Shown: positions 1 to 9,503, numbered from the stretch's first letter. The stretch: 34,395 nt of DNA from an uncultured Bacteroidales bacterium (GCA_902779165.1 CACZAN010000038.1:1-34395); one strand, 5' to 3'. Notes: generated by a model from the sequence alone, not told the origin. Numbers and translations: made by a program.

Positions 1-80
1 TTGGGTCGTCAAGGAAAAGTTATGGAGGTTAGGAGGTCGATGACAGGACGAAAGGGGAAAGACGGCCTGACATCTTGGAG

Positions 81-551
81 AAATACATACGCGAAAGTAT
101 ATCTAATACACGTTATCACTTTAAAAATGCTATATCCTTTATTATCAGAATAATAAGTCTTATATTAACGTGTAGATAGACAAATTAAAGTGAATAATTA
201 GGGGTAGGTAACTGTGAAATTGACGTAATAAAGTGAATATTTAGGTGCAATAAAGTGAAATTTTAGATGCTAAAGTGTATAAAATAGGGCGAAAATAGCA
301 TGAAGCACTATCTCCCATCCGAATCTCATATACCGAGAAGAGATCGGAAATATAATAAAACCCCCATCATTTTTAAGGAAAAATGCACGAAATATTCACT
401 TTAATGAACAAAATATGGAAAAACATATATGGTTTTCTACACGTTAAATTTCGGATATTCACTTTAGCAAAACGGGTTATCTTTTGATGTTCAATGGATT
501 AACAAAATTAAAGTGATAAAGTGTATTAGAAATACTTTCGCGCATGTAATT
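81..551. repeat. AT-rich element with ~44-bp inverted ends and AAAGTGA iterons
   Basis: The outer arms (81-124 and 508-551) are inverted copies of each other with about four mismatches, both containing GCGAAAGTAT and TCTAATACAC. A second, perfect 12-bp inverted pair (TTAACGTGTAGA) lies inside at 165-176 and 436-447. The heptamer AAAGTGA or AAAGTGT occurs at 187, 230, 252, 272, 510 and 518 on the plus strand and at 116-122, 396-402 and 459-465 on the minus strand, often extended to TAAAGTGAATA. No gene fits inside. A MITE-like element, a multi-site operator or a plasmid-type iteron region are all possible, and the sequence alone does not decide. Confidence 0.7.
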
Positions 552-573
552 GTATGAAAAAAACAGCGAAGCA

Positions 574-674
574 TGACAATGGTTCTTCAAGAGGTTTGAA
601 GCGACCAGAGGTTGAGCGCTCCAAGTGTGGAACGAGCAGATCTCGAGCGCTTCAAACCTGAAGAACCATTGTCA
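574..674. repeat. Long imperfect hairpin with TGACAATGG ends
   Basis: The left arm 574-603 begins TGACAATGGTTCTTCA and continues to GGTTTGAAGCG. The right arm 648-674 is its reverse complement apart from a 3-nt bulge. The loop is about 44 nt. The ends are shared with the next palindromes, so this is one member of a local repeat family. No coding content is convincing here. Confidence 0.75.
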
Positions 675-774
675 AATGCAATGGCATAACTTTCGAAACT
701 TGAGGAAAGAGCCCACTTGAAAAACTGCCATTTTTTGAGGCTGTTCAAGTTTCGTAAGTGATGCCGTAGGCATC

Positions 775-931
775 TGACAATGGTAGCCAGCCATTTCAAT
801 GGCTGGTAATGAGGATGTTAACGGATAGCGTGCCTTAGGTACGCGACAGGGATTTAATGTCGCGTACCTAAAGGCACGCTTTTTCCTGGCCGCTTTATAC
901 CAGCCGTTGAAACGGCTGGCTACCATTGTCA
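775..931. repeat. Nested palindrome (cruciform-like) element
   Basis: The outer arms 775-809 and 898-931 are inverted copies reading TGACAATGGTAGCCAGCC. Each arm is itself a small palindrome (CCAGCC...GGCTGG). The centre holds a separate strong hairpin, 827-848 against 858-880, 22 bp with a single bulged base. That hairpin is followed by TTTTT, so it could also act as a transcription terminator on the plus strand. Confidence 0.8.
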
Positions 932-933
932 CG

Positions 934-1190
934 CGAAACTTCAATGAGGCTGCTTTCAGAAGCGCTTACGTTTTGCCCTGAAACAACATTAGAACTGGAC
1001 TTTATGTCAGCACTGGCTCTTTGATTTTAATCGTTACAACATTACGTTTATTACAAAATGATAGGTAAGTAGGTGATGAAATACATAAACACACCTACTG
1101 GAAATAACATGTAAAATAGAATTGATTACCTACTTAAAATCTTTACTCAAGTTTCGCTAACCAGCTGTAATACAAAGCCCCAGCGGGGCG
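934..1190. other. Intergenic stretch with no gene seen
   Basis: There is no plausible coding frame. The only structure noticed is TAAGTAGGT at 1067-1075, which has two downstream complementary partners (CACCTACT at 1092-1099 and TTACCTACTTA near 1126-1136). These could form alternative small hairpins. Confidence 0.4.
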
Positions 1191-1263
1191 TGACAAAGGT
1201 AGCCAGCCGTTTCCGCTCGGCGCTCTGCGACGCTTCACGCTTGAAGAACGGCTGGTATAAATT
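1191..1263. repeat. Third copy of the GGTAGCCAGCC palindrome
   Basis: TGACAAAGGTAGCCAGCCG at 1191-1209 pairs with CGGCTGGTATAA ending near 1260. It matches the outer arms of the 775-931 element but carries a different loop of about 35 nt. It lies about 100 nt past the stop of the minus-strand kinase gene and could help end its transcript. Confidence 0.65.
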
Positions 1264-1365
1264 TCGTCTTGGGATTCGGTTCTGTTTGTCGAAGTTGAAT
1301 TGCTACGACTTGCGTTTTTGCCCAACGCATCCAGCAACCACTCGGCCGTGAGCCGATAGTCTGTG

Positions 1366-4299
1366 CTATTTCTCATCGTCCTGCCTCTCCCGCCCCGGCG
1401 TGATGCCGTACGCTTCCTTGTAGATTCGGATGAAGTGCGGGAGGTCATAGAAGCCGCAATGCTCGGCAATAACCGATAGTTTCTTATTGGGGAACTGCAG
1501 TATTTCCTTATGCGCCTGTTCCAGACGCATCCTCATGATGTATTTCTTGGGCGACATGCCCGTGATGACGTTCATCTTGCGGCGCAACTGCGAGGTACTG
1601 ATGCACAACTCTGCTGCAATACTCTCGATGTCGGCATTGCCCGTAGCGAGCTGCCTTTGGAAGACTTCCTCGAATTGTCGTACAAACGAGGTTGAGTGTT
1701 GTGAGAATGAAGAAGGTTCAAAAGCTGCTTCGGCAGCTGATGATTTTTCGTCCAAAGGCGTGTTCTGGCTGGGCTTGCGATTCATATCGGATAGTTTTGC
1801 GTATTTCTCTTGTATCATTCGTCGGGTTTCCAACAGCTTTTGGATCCTGACATACAGTTCTTGCTCGTTGAAGGGTTTATAGAGGTAGGCGTCAGCTCCC
1901 TCTTGCAGTCCACGGACACGGTCAGCTTCCGTAGCCTTGGCTGTGACGACGATGATGGGGATATGGCTCGTCAGTTCATCGGCACGTATGCTCCTGCAGA
2001 GCTGCAGTCCGTCGGTGTAGGGCATCATCACATCCGTGATAATGAGATCCGGCAAGAGTTCGCGCGCCATCAGCAGTCCCTGCTGGCCATTTGTAGCAAA
2101 GTGCAGTTCGTATTGTCCTTCCAGCAGATGACCCATGTAGCGGGCCACGTCTGGCGAGTCTTCCACAATGAGGAGTGTGGGGAGGGCGGTCTCGCTCTCG
2201 GCTGGCTCCGATGTAGTCGGCGTATTCTCATAGGTAGTAGGAGCCGACACCGCATCAGAGGAGGCTTTGCCCGACAGGTTCTCCGGTTCCTCCCTGGTCG
2301 TGAGCGATGCGGCAGGATGTTTGCCGGGGTTCCAGAGCACCTTCACCTTCGTTCCTTTCCCCACTTCGCTGGTCACCTGTATATCGCCATGCTCGGCATC
2401 GATGATCTGTTTCACCAGCGCCAGCCCCACACCACTGCCTGTGGCTTCAGCATTATCTGCCCGGTAGAAGGGCTCGAAGATATGGGGCAGAGCATCGGCA
2501 GCGATGCCGCATCCAGTGTCTTCCACGGTCAGTTCCAGCTGTTCGCCCACACGATGCAGGGCAGCGTGCACGCTTCCTCCTTCTGGAGTGAACTTCACAG
2601 CGTTGCCGACGAGGTTTGTGATGATCTTGTCCGCGTAATCGGGAACGAAGTTTGCCAGGATACCGCCCTCATCAGTGTCGAAGGTTACCTCCACACCTTT
2701 CTGCCTTCCCGCCTCGCGCAAGGTCTCCATAACCATCGTTGCCACAGCTGCGATATCGCCATACTGCTGTGGCTGTTTGCCCATTGCCGACTTCACTTTG
2801 GAAATATCCAGCATCTGATTCACCAGTGTCAGCAGTCTCGTTCCCTGCCTTTCTATCATCTCGCCTGTTTCCTGCAGCCGTTTGGTGTCAGCGGGGGGAG
2901 TGTTCTGGAGTTCCTTTCCCAGTCCGAGGATGACGGTCAGCGGCGTACGGAACTCATGGGTAACGCTCGTGAAGAAGGACTCGCGTGCTTCGGCCAGTCG
3001 GCGCAGTGTGTCGGCAGTCCGTTTCTTTTGGCGGAAGGCAAAAAGCAACGAAGCAATCACCATCGCCAGCAGGATAAACACAATCAAAGAGGTCCAGAAG
3101 ATAATGCGGTTCATGCGGCGGCTCTCCACATTGGCTTCCTGCAGTTCATCGTTGTGGAACTCTGCATTGGCCTGACTCATCAGTTCCTTCAGCTGCTGGG
3201 CATGGATGGTGTCGGACATACGCACATATCGGTTGAGGACATCCAGAGCGCCTCGGGCATCAATGGGAGCCATGGCCTCCGCCAGGGTGCGGTAGTCATA
3301 CCAAGCGGCGTGGGTGTTCCCCACCTCCTCTTCCAGCCGGATGGCTTCTCGCAGCGCCTCCACGGCTTCGGTATTTCTGCCGATGTCGATGAGGTTCCAT
3401 CCCTTGTACTCCAGCGTGATTGCCAGCTGGTTGCGGTCGAGGGGTTCCTGCGCCTTCACAATGGCAATGGCGGAGTCTGCCATCTGCAGTCCCAACTCAT
3501 ATTCGCCTTTGCGGTCATAGGCATAACTCAGTTGCGTCATGTGGTTTGCCACACCTGGTTGGAAGTCGATTGCACGTGCAGCCTCCACGGCACGCTTGCC
3601 GTATTCGATGGCCTGATCCACCTCCAGGGCACTGCAGAAGATCTCGCAGGCGACTCCAAGCGCATTGTGTAGCTGCATGTTGTCGCCCAATTTCTCGTTG
3701 GTCTCGATGGCCTTGACCACCAGCGCCTTGGCCTCATCGTATTTGCGGAGGGCGTGGTTGACCAAAGATAAATAGAGGTACGCACGTGAGAGCTGCAGGG
3801 TATTTCCCTCTTGCTGGCACAAGCGCATAGCCTGTTGACCGGTTTCCACGGCACGGGAGTAGTCACTGAGTTTGAAGAGGCAATAGGCCTGATCGCACAA
3901 CAATGTGCAGTGGATGTCTGCATCCTCTTCCTCTTCAGCCATTGGCAACGCCTTCTCGTTGTAGACGAGTGCCTCCTTGAAGTACGACGTCGTCAGTAGG
4001 TAGCGTTCAGCAGCGAAGTTGATGACGAGATTTTGCCGGCGCGGTGCCATGGAGGATGTCAGTTCCAAGTTGTCTTTGAACAGCGCCCGCTGGTCGGAAC
4101 AGAGAGACAGCAGTTTGCGGCCTGCGGCAATGCGCACCTCGCCGCGCGAGGACTCATAGACGGTCACCAGCGAATCGACCTCGGCTGGCACATCGGCGAG
4201 GAGGCTTATTGGAACGAGAAGAGACAGGAAAAACAGCGCTGCGAAGTGGCGAACGAGTGAACCGTCTCGAGAACCTATATTTACGTATGTATTTTGCAT
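1366..4299 (-). CDS. Hybrid two-component system sensor/regulator with TPR sensor and AraC output
   Basis: This 977-residue one-protein two-component system senses a signal outside the cytoplasm and should bind DNA through its C-terminus. In order it shows: a signal or anchor segment at about 17-35; TPR-like helical repeats at about 90-345; a membrane segment at about 399-423; a HisKA dimerisation domain with phospho-acceptor H448 in THEFRTPL; an HATPase with N box N562/N566, G1 D594-TGCG and G2 GSGVG near 621-625; a receiver domain with acidic pocket E713/D714, phospho-acceptor D756, T786 and K808; and an AraC-type helix-turn-helix at about 875-970. Family members often control neighbouring genes. 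No SusC/SusD pair is nearby, so the divergent surface operon starting at 4509 is the likeliest target, by inference. TPRs replace the beta-propeller sensor of the usual polysaccharide-utilisation regulators. A TACTTTTG promoter box lies 33 nt upstream of the start. Confidence 0.95.
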   Translation of the reverse strand: MQNTYVNIGSRDGSLVRHFAALFFLSLLVPISLLADVPAEVDSLVTVYESSRGEVRIAAGRKLLSLCSDQRALFKDNLELTSSMAPRRQNLVINFAAERYLLTTSYFKEALVYNEKALPMAEEEEDADIHCTLLCDQAYCLFKLSDYSRAVETGQQAMRLCQQEGNTLQLSRAYLYLSLVNHALRKYDEAKALVVKAIETNEKLGDNMQLHNALGVACEIFCSALEVDQAIEYGKRAVEAARAIDFQPGVANHMTQLSYAYDRKGEYELGLQMADSAIAIVKAQEPLDRNQLAITLEYKGWNLIDIGRNTEAVEALREAIRLEEEVGNTHAAWYDYRTLAEAMAPIDARGALDVLNRYVRMSDTIHAQQLKELMSQANAEFHNDELQEANVESRRMNRIIFWTSLIVFILLAMVIASLLFAFRQKKRTADTLRRLAEARESFFTSVTHEFRTPLTVILGLGKELQNTPPADTKRLQETGEMIERQGTRLLTLVNQMLDISKVKSAMGKQPQQYGDIAAVATMVMETLREAGRQKGVEVTFDTDEGGILANFVPDYADKIITNLVGNAVKFTPEGGSVHAALHRVGEQLELTVEDTGCGIAADALPHIFEPFYRADNAEATGSGVGLALVKQIIDAEHGDIQVTSEVGKGTKVKVLWNPGKHPAASLTTREEPENLSGKASSDAVSAPTTYENTPTTSEPAESETALPTLLIVEDSPDVARYMGHLLEGQYELHFATNGQQGLLMARELLPDLIITDVMMPYTDGLQLCRSIRADELTSHIPIIVVTAKATEADRVRGLQEGADAYLYKPFNEQELYVRIQKLLETRRMIQEKYAKLSDMNRKPSQNTPLDEKSSAAEAAFEPSSFSQHSTSFVRQFEEVFQRQLATGNADIESIAAELCISTSQLRRKMNVITGMSPKKYIMRMRLEQAHKEILQFPNKKLSVIAEHCGFYDLPHFIRIYKEAYGITPGRERQDDEK

Positions 4300-4331
4300 C
4301 TTTTAAGAATTTTTTCTACTTGAAAACGGGA

Positions 4332-4339
4332 CAAAAGTA
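4332..4339 (-). promoter_or_regulatory. Bacteroidetes -7 box for the kinase gene
   Basis: The minus strand reads TACTTTTG, matching TAnnTTTG. A TTG lies about 22 nt further upstream, slightly longer than ideal for the -33 element. Transcription would begin near 4325, giving a short leader of about 25 nt. Confidence 0.55.
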
Positions 4340-4425
4340 CAAAAAGTGTTGTAAAAACGGACAAGAATTTTTGTTAGAAAAGCCAAGATGCGCGAAAAAT
4401 ACAATTTTTTGCTCATTATATACAA

Positions 4426-4455
4426 TTGATAATCTTTAAAATGTTCCTATCTTTG
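4426..4455 (+). promoter_or_regulatory. Sigma-ABfr-type promoter of the surface operon
   Basis: A TTG at 4426-4428 (-33) is separated by 19 nt from TATCTTTG at 4448-4455 (-7, consensus TAnnTTTG). This predicts a start near 4462 and an AT-rich leader of about 47 nt before the ATG at 4509. It lies back to back with the promoter of the divergent kinase gene, so the 209-nt gap is the natural site for regulator binding. Confidence 0.75.
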
Positions 4456-4508
4456 CACACCATTTAATTGCAAATTCATTTATTCATTAAACAAAAACTC
4501 CTAATTGT

Positions 4509-7500
4509 ATGAAAAAATTCTTATTTCTTTTAGCATTTGTTCTCGCAGGCGCGAGCGCGATTGCACAAGGCTGGGTTGCACCTTCAAATAGCGAATACCT
4601 CTACTCCACAGTAGTCTTCGCCCGCCTCAATACGAACTTGTTCCCTTCGAGTTCGAACTTGGTGCTTGGAGCCTTTGTCAACGGCGATTGCAAGGCCATG
4701 GCCTCCCCGGATCCCACCGTTTCCGGCAACCCGTTCTATACGCTTCACCTCCTGAGTGACCTGGACGGCGACCTGAACATGCCGATCACATTCCGGGTCT
4801 ATGACGGCAAGACGGGTTTCGAGTATGTACTGGAATCGCCGTCACCAATGAAATTCATCGACCAGGCCACCTATGGCACGCCGCCTTCTACCAACGCTGT
4901 GGAGCTCACCCTGACGGCTGCCACCAATTTTTCCCTCGACTTTACTGAGGCTGAACTCTGGACTACGAACACCCCAATTGAGTACAACCTCTACAAGGAC
5001 TACATGACCATCACACCCACAGGCGGTGTCATTCCTATAAATCTGGAATGGGAAATCACGCCTGCTGGGTATGCCATGGCCACAGATAGCTTGCTGGTAG
5101 CAATGAAACTCTACGACGGCGAACTGACCCTGAAGCTGAAAGGCCCCGCCACCACGACAGCTGGGCCCTCAACGTTGGCTTCTTCCACCTTCAGGATTGT
5201 ACAGCACGCCACCGCCATCGAGCTCGAAGAAACCAACATACAGGTCAATAAGAGCGACTTGGCCGCGATGAAGACATTCATGCAGAAGGGCATTTCCTAC
5301 AAACTCAACCCTGAGACCTCCACCGACCAGGTACTTTGGGAGACCGAGAATTCCGACATCCTCCTTTGGGATGACACCGAAAAAGCATTCAATCCTCAGG
5401 CTGGAGGTACCACGCGAATGCGCCCATACATTTTACAAAACAACAATACCACCAAACTCGTCCCCCTCATCGGCAATGACGAAGGCTGGATTAACGTTAC
5501 CGTCTACGTTCCCGCAGAAAGCATCGAGATTGACTACTCCGCATTCGGTGGAAGCTTCAAGGCCAATGTCGGCGACACCCATCTCTACGAACGTATGGCC
5601 AAGCTGATAACCGTCAAGCCTTCAGATGCAACGGTCAAGACCTATAAGATTAGCATCGAAAACGGCGACGGCGTTGTGGAGAAGGTTGGCAACACCACCT
5701 TCAATGCCGTGGGCTCTGGTGTTGCAACCCTCAAGGTCGAAGCTGACGGTGCTCCTGCTACGGCCGCCGTGCAGGCCACCATTAACCTGACTGTCGAGAA
5801 GCCCGTCAAGAGTGCAGACATTCCCAACAACATTATCTATGCCACCCTTACCGACGGCAATCCCACCGACATCACCGACAAAGTGCGTGCCAACATCTCC
5901 CTCGGCGGTGATCCCGACCTCTGGGCTACACAGGCCACCGCCACCCTCAGCGGCACCTTCGTAACCTGTACGGACGACACTGGTGCTCCCTTCACCCCGG
6001 CCTTCAACGCTACTGGAATCCTCGGCAAATACACCGCCGTGGCCGAAGGTACCTCCACCATGACCATCGACCTTCGTTGGCCGAACTACGACGATTGGGG
6101 TGTTTCCTCAAATGAGCTGACCTACGGCAATGCCCAGAAGACCTTCGACATCGTGGTCCAGACCGTGGTTTCCCTCATTGGCTTCGACGTATCCATCATC
6201 AATCCCATTGCCGGACAGGACGGCACCATCACCCTGACACCTCAGCCCGAAGGTGCCACCTTCGATCCCGAGGAGATTAATGTCAACATCTACAACGATT
6301 ACGACGATGATATTAACAAAACCAACGACTGGAGCGATCAGCTCACCATCAATATAGTCTCCAAGACAACCAAAGCTTTGATCTACAACTTCTCGTCCAC
6401 CATCCCTGGCAACGTTAACGTCCAGGTCACTCAGAATGCACTCACTGGCGGCGAGACACCCATCCCCGTCAACGACCCGAATTCTCCAACAGCCTACTCC
6501 TTCAAGAGCTTCGAGATTGGATGGCCTCTAGAACTCACTACCGGTTGGCAGTGGCGCAGCAACCCCTGCGGCTTCATCGCTATAACAGAACTCGGCAGCA
6601 CCTTCGGCACCAAAGACCTCCTGGAAATCCGAACTGGCAACAAGTTGCTCTACAACGATCCCAACTGGGGTCTCTTCGGCACGCTGACCTCCACGGCTGG
6701 CCTCCTCCAAGGACAGTGCTATAAGGTGAATATGGTGAACGCCCACACGGCAACGCTCCTCGGTAGCACCGTCACCGATGCCAACAAGCGTGCTGGCACC
6801 ATCGATGAAACCGCCAAGACCCTCACCATTTCCCTGAATCCCGGATGGAACTGGGTGGGTAACCCCTATCTCTTTGACCGCAACCTGAACGACCTCTTCG
6901 GAGGTACAGCTTCAGGCGTGTCAGATGGAACGGTCATTGTCGGCAAGACCGGTTCTGCAGAGTTCAAGTCTGCATCGGGCCTCTGGGAAGGTGACCTGAA
7001 GATGTTGAAGGCAGGCGAAGGATATATCATCAAGAATCCGAGCACTGCGGCCTTCAATCTCGTCTTCCCCGCCGAGACCACGCTGACACCTGGCAACGAT
7101 GCCGTTCCCTCTGGTGTCAAGGGCATCAATGCCCCCGTCAAGGTCTGGGAGTATGACCACACCCGCTTCGTGAACAACATGACCATCGTAGCCACCCTGG
7201 AAGGCATCGAACATCCTGACCAGTACAGCATCGGTGCCTTCGTGGGCGACGAGTGCCGTGGCGAGGGCATCATCGAAGACGGCAAGGCATTCATCACCGT
7301 CCACTGCGACGCCGATGAGTTCGTGACCTTCAAGCTCTACAGCCCCTACACCAACGACTTCTACTCCGTCGAAGAAGGCTTGAAGGCCCAGGCACGCGTC
7401 GGTTCGCTGAGAGCTCCTCTCACACTTCACGCAGCAGGAGTGGTCGATGGCATCAACGCCACCATGTCTTCGCCTTCCACTGAAGCAAATGCCGCCTACG

Positions 7501-7592
7501 ACCTCAACGGCCGCCGCTCCATCGCCACCCAGCGCGGAATCACCATCCGTCGTATGTCCGACGGCAGTGTCCGCAAGGTCATCGTGAAGTAA
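4509..7592 (+). CDS. Secreted multidomain surface protein with Big-like domains and sorting-type C-terminus
   Basis: This is a 1027-residue exported protein. The signal peptide is MKKFLFLLAFVLAGASAIAQ (cleavage near A19/Q20). Residues about 30-130 contain a small domain with the core GAFVNGDCKAM and a following FRVYDG strand. A second copy occurs at about 895-960 with GAFVGDECRG and FKLYSP. Between them are several beta-sandwich stretches, one resembling a bacterial Ig-like (Big_2) domain near residues 380-435, and two related GW-W-NP segments (GWQWRSNP and GWNWVGNP). The end, YDLNGRRSIATQRG...VRKVIVK, resembles the C-terminal tails of Prevotella secreted proteins, often treated as type IX secretion signals. 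That assignment is by resemblance only. It is the first gene of the surface operon and has a good promoter. No enzymatic motif is seen, so a structural or adhesive role is likely. Confidence 0.85.
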   Translation: MKKFLFLLAFVLAGASAIAQGWVAPSNSEYLYSTVVFARLNTNLFPSSSNLVLGAFVNGDCKAMASPDPTVSGNPFYTLHLLSDLDGDLNMPITFRVYDGKTGFEYVLESPSPMKFIDQATYGTPPSTNAVELTLTAATNFSLDFTEAELWTTNTPIEYNLYKDYMTITPTGGVIPINLEWEITPAGYAMATDSLLVAMKLYDGELTLKLKGPATTTAGPSTLASSTFRIVQHATAIELEETNIQVNKSDLAAMKTFMQKGISYKLNPETSTDQVLWETENSDILLWDDTEKAFNPQAGGTTRMRPYILQNNNTTKLVPLIGNDEGWINVTVYVPAESIEIDYSAFGGSFKANVGDTHLYERMAKLITVKPSDATVKTYKISIENGDGVVEKVGNTTFNAVGSGVATLKVEADGAPATAAVQATINLTVEKPVKSADIPNNIIYATLTDGNPTDITDKVRANISLGGDPDLWATQATATLSGTFVTCTDDTGAPFTPAFNATGILGKYTAVAEGTSTMTIDLRWPNYDDWGVSSNELTYGNAQKTFDIVVQTVVSLIGFDVSIINPIAGQDGTITLTPQPEGATFDPEEINVNIYNDYDDDINKTNDWSDQLTINIVSKTTKALIYNFSSTIPGNVNVQVTQNALTGGETPIPVNDPNSPTAYSFKSFEIGWPLELTTGWQWRSNPCGFIAITELGSTFGTKDLLEIRTGNKLLYNDPNWGLFGTLTSTAGLLQGQCYKVNMVNAHTATLLGSTVTDANKRAGTIDETAKTLTISLNPGWNWVGNPYLFDRNLNDLFGGTASGVSDGTVIVGKTGSAEFKSASGLWEGDLKMLKAGEGYIIKNPSTAAFNLVFPAETTLTPGNDAVPSGVKGINAPVKVWEYDHTRFVNNMTIVATLEGIEHPDQYSIGAFVGDECRGEGIIEDGKAFITVHCDADEFVTFKLYSPYTNDFYSVEEGLKAQARVGSLRAPLTLHAAGVVDGINATMSSPSTEANAAYDLNGRRSIATQRGITIRRMSDGSVRKVIVK

Positions 7593-7643
7593 CACCTTAT
7601 TAATTTACACACGCACATACGCGTGAGAACGACATCCTGACGT

Positions 7644-9449
7644 ATGAGACGAATCCTCCATAGAACTATTCTGATGGTACTCTTCGCACTGGTCGCCGTG
7701 TCTCTGGACACGGCGGCACAGACGCTTTCGCTCAATACCATCTCCACCATCGCCAAGAGCGACCCCCTCATCATCACGGGTGCCGTTGGAACACAGAACA
7801 CCTACCGCTACAGTTCGGCGGGCAATGGCTATGCCTCCCCCATGAGCAATAGCGTCTATGCCAACCTGAACATCAGCGTCTACGGAATCTCCATGCCCTT
7901 CGCTCTCTATTTCACCAACGACGGGATTGACTGGAACTATCCCCACATCGCCTTCCACCTCACGCCGGCCTACAAGAACTGGCGTGGTCACTTTGGCCAG
8001 AGCAGCATGTCCTTCAGCCCCTATGTCATGAACACCTCGTTCAATGGCATAGGGCTGGAGTACAATTCCGAGCGGATACGTGCGGGCGCCTTCTATGGCA
8101 CCCTTCGCAGCGCCATCAACGACGACCCTACCGACCCCTTCGCGCGCCAGCCTCAGTACAAGCGCGTGGGCTGGGGGTTCAAGGCCGGCTACGGCTCGGG
8201 TCGCAACTACATCGATCTCTACGTTCTCCGTGCCTACGACCTTCCTAAATCCCTCGATGAGCAGTGGCGCCGCTATATCTCCCCGCAGGAGAACGTGGCC
8301 ATCGGCGTGAAGGGCGCCCTCGCCCCCACCAAGTGGCTGAGTTTCACCGGCAACATTGCCACCTCACTCTTCTCCACAGATACCCAGGCCCCGAAACTCG
8401 ACACCCTTGCCACGCCCGCGGCCAAGCGCTTCAGCAACGCCATCATGGATATCCGCTATTCGTCCATGGCGCGCTTCGCCGGCGACGTCAACGTCAACCT
8501 CTCCTTCCCCGGTATCTCCGGCTCCGTCACTTACCGCCTCGTTCAGCCCGACTACACCTCGCTGGGCACCTACTACATGGCTAACAACTACCATAGCTTG
8601 GGCCTCTCGCTGACCACGACGCTCTTCCGCAAGATATCCCTCGCCGGAAACTTCTCGGGTCAGTCAGACAACCTCACCAACCGCCAGATGTTCACCACCC
8701 GCGGTTTCATCTATTCCGCCATGGCCAGCACCCGCCTTGGCGAACACTTCAACATCAGTGCCGGCTACAACGGCTACACCCAGGTCCAGGGCGACGGCAC
8801 AGCCCAGGTCAACGATACCACCCGCGTACACCGCCGCACATACAGTTTCACCTGCACCCCTTCCTACATGACCGACAACGAGATCCTTGGCCACTCCGCA
8901 TCCCTCTCCTTCAACTACACAGGCAACAAAGACCTGAATAAGTTCGCCATCGGTGAGAGCGATGTCAAGACCATGGCTATCGGTGCCAACTACACCTTAA
9001 GCGTCAAACCCTGGAACACCGACTTCAGCCTCACCTTCAGCAACCAGACTTCCCGCGGCTACAAGACGAAGTATACCAGCCGCATCGGCACCCTCTCCAC
9101 GGGTCACACCTTCTTCGAAGATAACCCGCTCGTCGTCTCCGGCTCCATCTCGTTGGTATACAATGAGGTAGAGCGTCAGAGCAAGAGCCTCAACATAGGC
9201 GGCGATATCAGCGCCAGCTACACCCTGAAGCAGTATCACGTCTTCTCCGCCTCCGCTTCATTCTATAAGTACGGCGACGTCAATCCCACCAAGCTGCGCA
9301 GCACCCTCGACCGCACCGACATCACTGTCAGCCTCAACTACGCCTATACCTTCAGCCTCTTCGCCATCAAGAACAAGGAAGAGCGCGGCATCTTCAAGAA
9401 GAAATGGATGAAGCGTCTCTCCGAGATTTCCGAAGGATTCTCAGAATAA
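7644..9449 (+). CDS. Predicted outer-membrane beta-barrel protein
   Basis: This is a 601-residue protein with a signal peptide ending near DTAAQ (about residue 26). The rest is a long succession of short amphipathic strands with alternating hydrophobic residues and aromatic ends (for example FSGNIATSL-like, VSLNYAYTFSLF), as expected for a transmembrane barrel. It does not resemble TonB-dependent receptors: no plug domain or TonB box is visible. After the last predicted strand it carries a basic tail (KNKEERGIFKKKWMKRL) rather than ending in the usual terminal aromatic residue. It starts 51 nt after the previous gene and ends 54 nt before the giant gene, so it is probably co-transcribed. An anchor or export channel for the giant protein is an attractive inference, but not shown by the sequence. 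Confidence 0.8.
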   Translation: MRRILHRTILMVLFALVAVSLDTAAQTLSLNTISTIAKSDPLIITGAVGTQNTYRYSSAGNGYASPMSNSVYANLNISVYGISMPFALYFTNDGIDWNYPHIAFHLTPAYKNWRGHFGQSSMSFSPYVMNTSFNGIGLEYNSERIRAGAFYGTLRSAINDDPTDPFARQPQYKRVGWGFKAGYGSGRNYIDLYVLRAYDLPKSLDEQWRRYISPQENVAIGVKGALAPTKWLSFTGNIATSLFSTDTQAPKLDTLATPAAKRFSNAIMDIRYSSMARFAGDVNVNLSFPGISGSVTYRLVQPDYTSLGTYYMANNYHSLGLSLTTTLFRKISLAGNFSGQSDNLTNRQMFTTRGFIYSAMASTRLGEHFNISAGYNGYTQVQGDGTAQVNDTTRVHRRTYSFTCTPSYMTDNEILGHSASLSFNYTGNKDLNKFAIGESDVKTMAIGANYTLSVKPWNTDFSLTFSNQTSRGYKTKYTSRIGTLSTGHTFFEDNPLVVSGSISLVYNEVERQSKSLNIGGDISASYTLKQYHVFSASASFYKYGDVNPTKLRSTLDRTDITVSLNYAYTFSLFAIKNKEERGIFKKKWMKRLSEISEGFSE

Positions 9450-9503
9450 GTATCAGAGGAATTAAAGAATAAAAGAATATAAATATACAATATATATAAG
9501 GTT

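Noticed and set aside
1-153. Open plus-strand frame from the window's first base to TAA at 151
   Set aside because: Only about 50 codons, no recognisable motif, and it runs into the inverted-repeat element at 81. I cannot support it as a gene end.
187-278. AAAGTGA boxes read as a CRISPR or chromosomal origin
   Set aside because: Spacing is irregular, both orientations occur, and no DnaA boxes or adjacent dnaA/rep gene are seen.
1810-3672. 620-residue open frame opposite the kinase gene
   Set aside because: It is antisense to a clearly conserved multidomain protein and has no recognisable domain. Strong C/G bias at third codon positions creates long open frames on the opposite strand.
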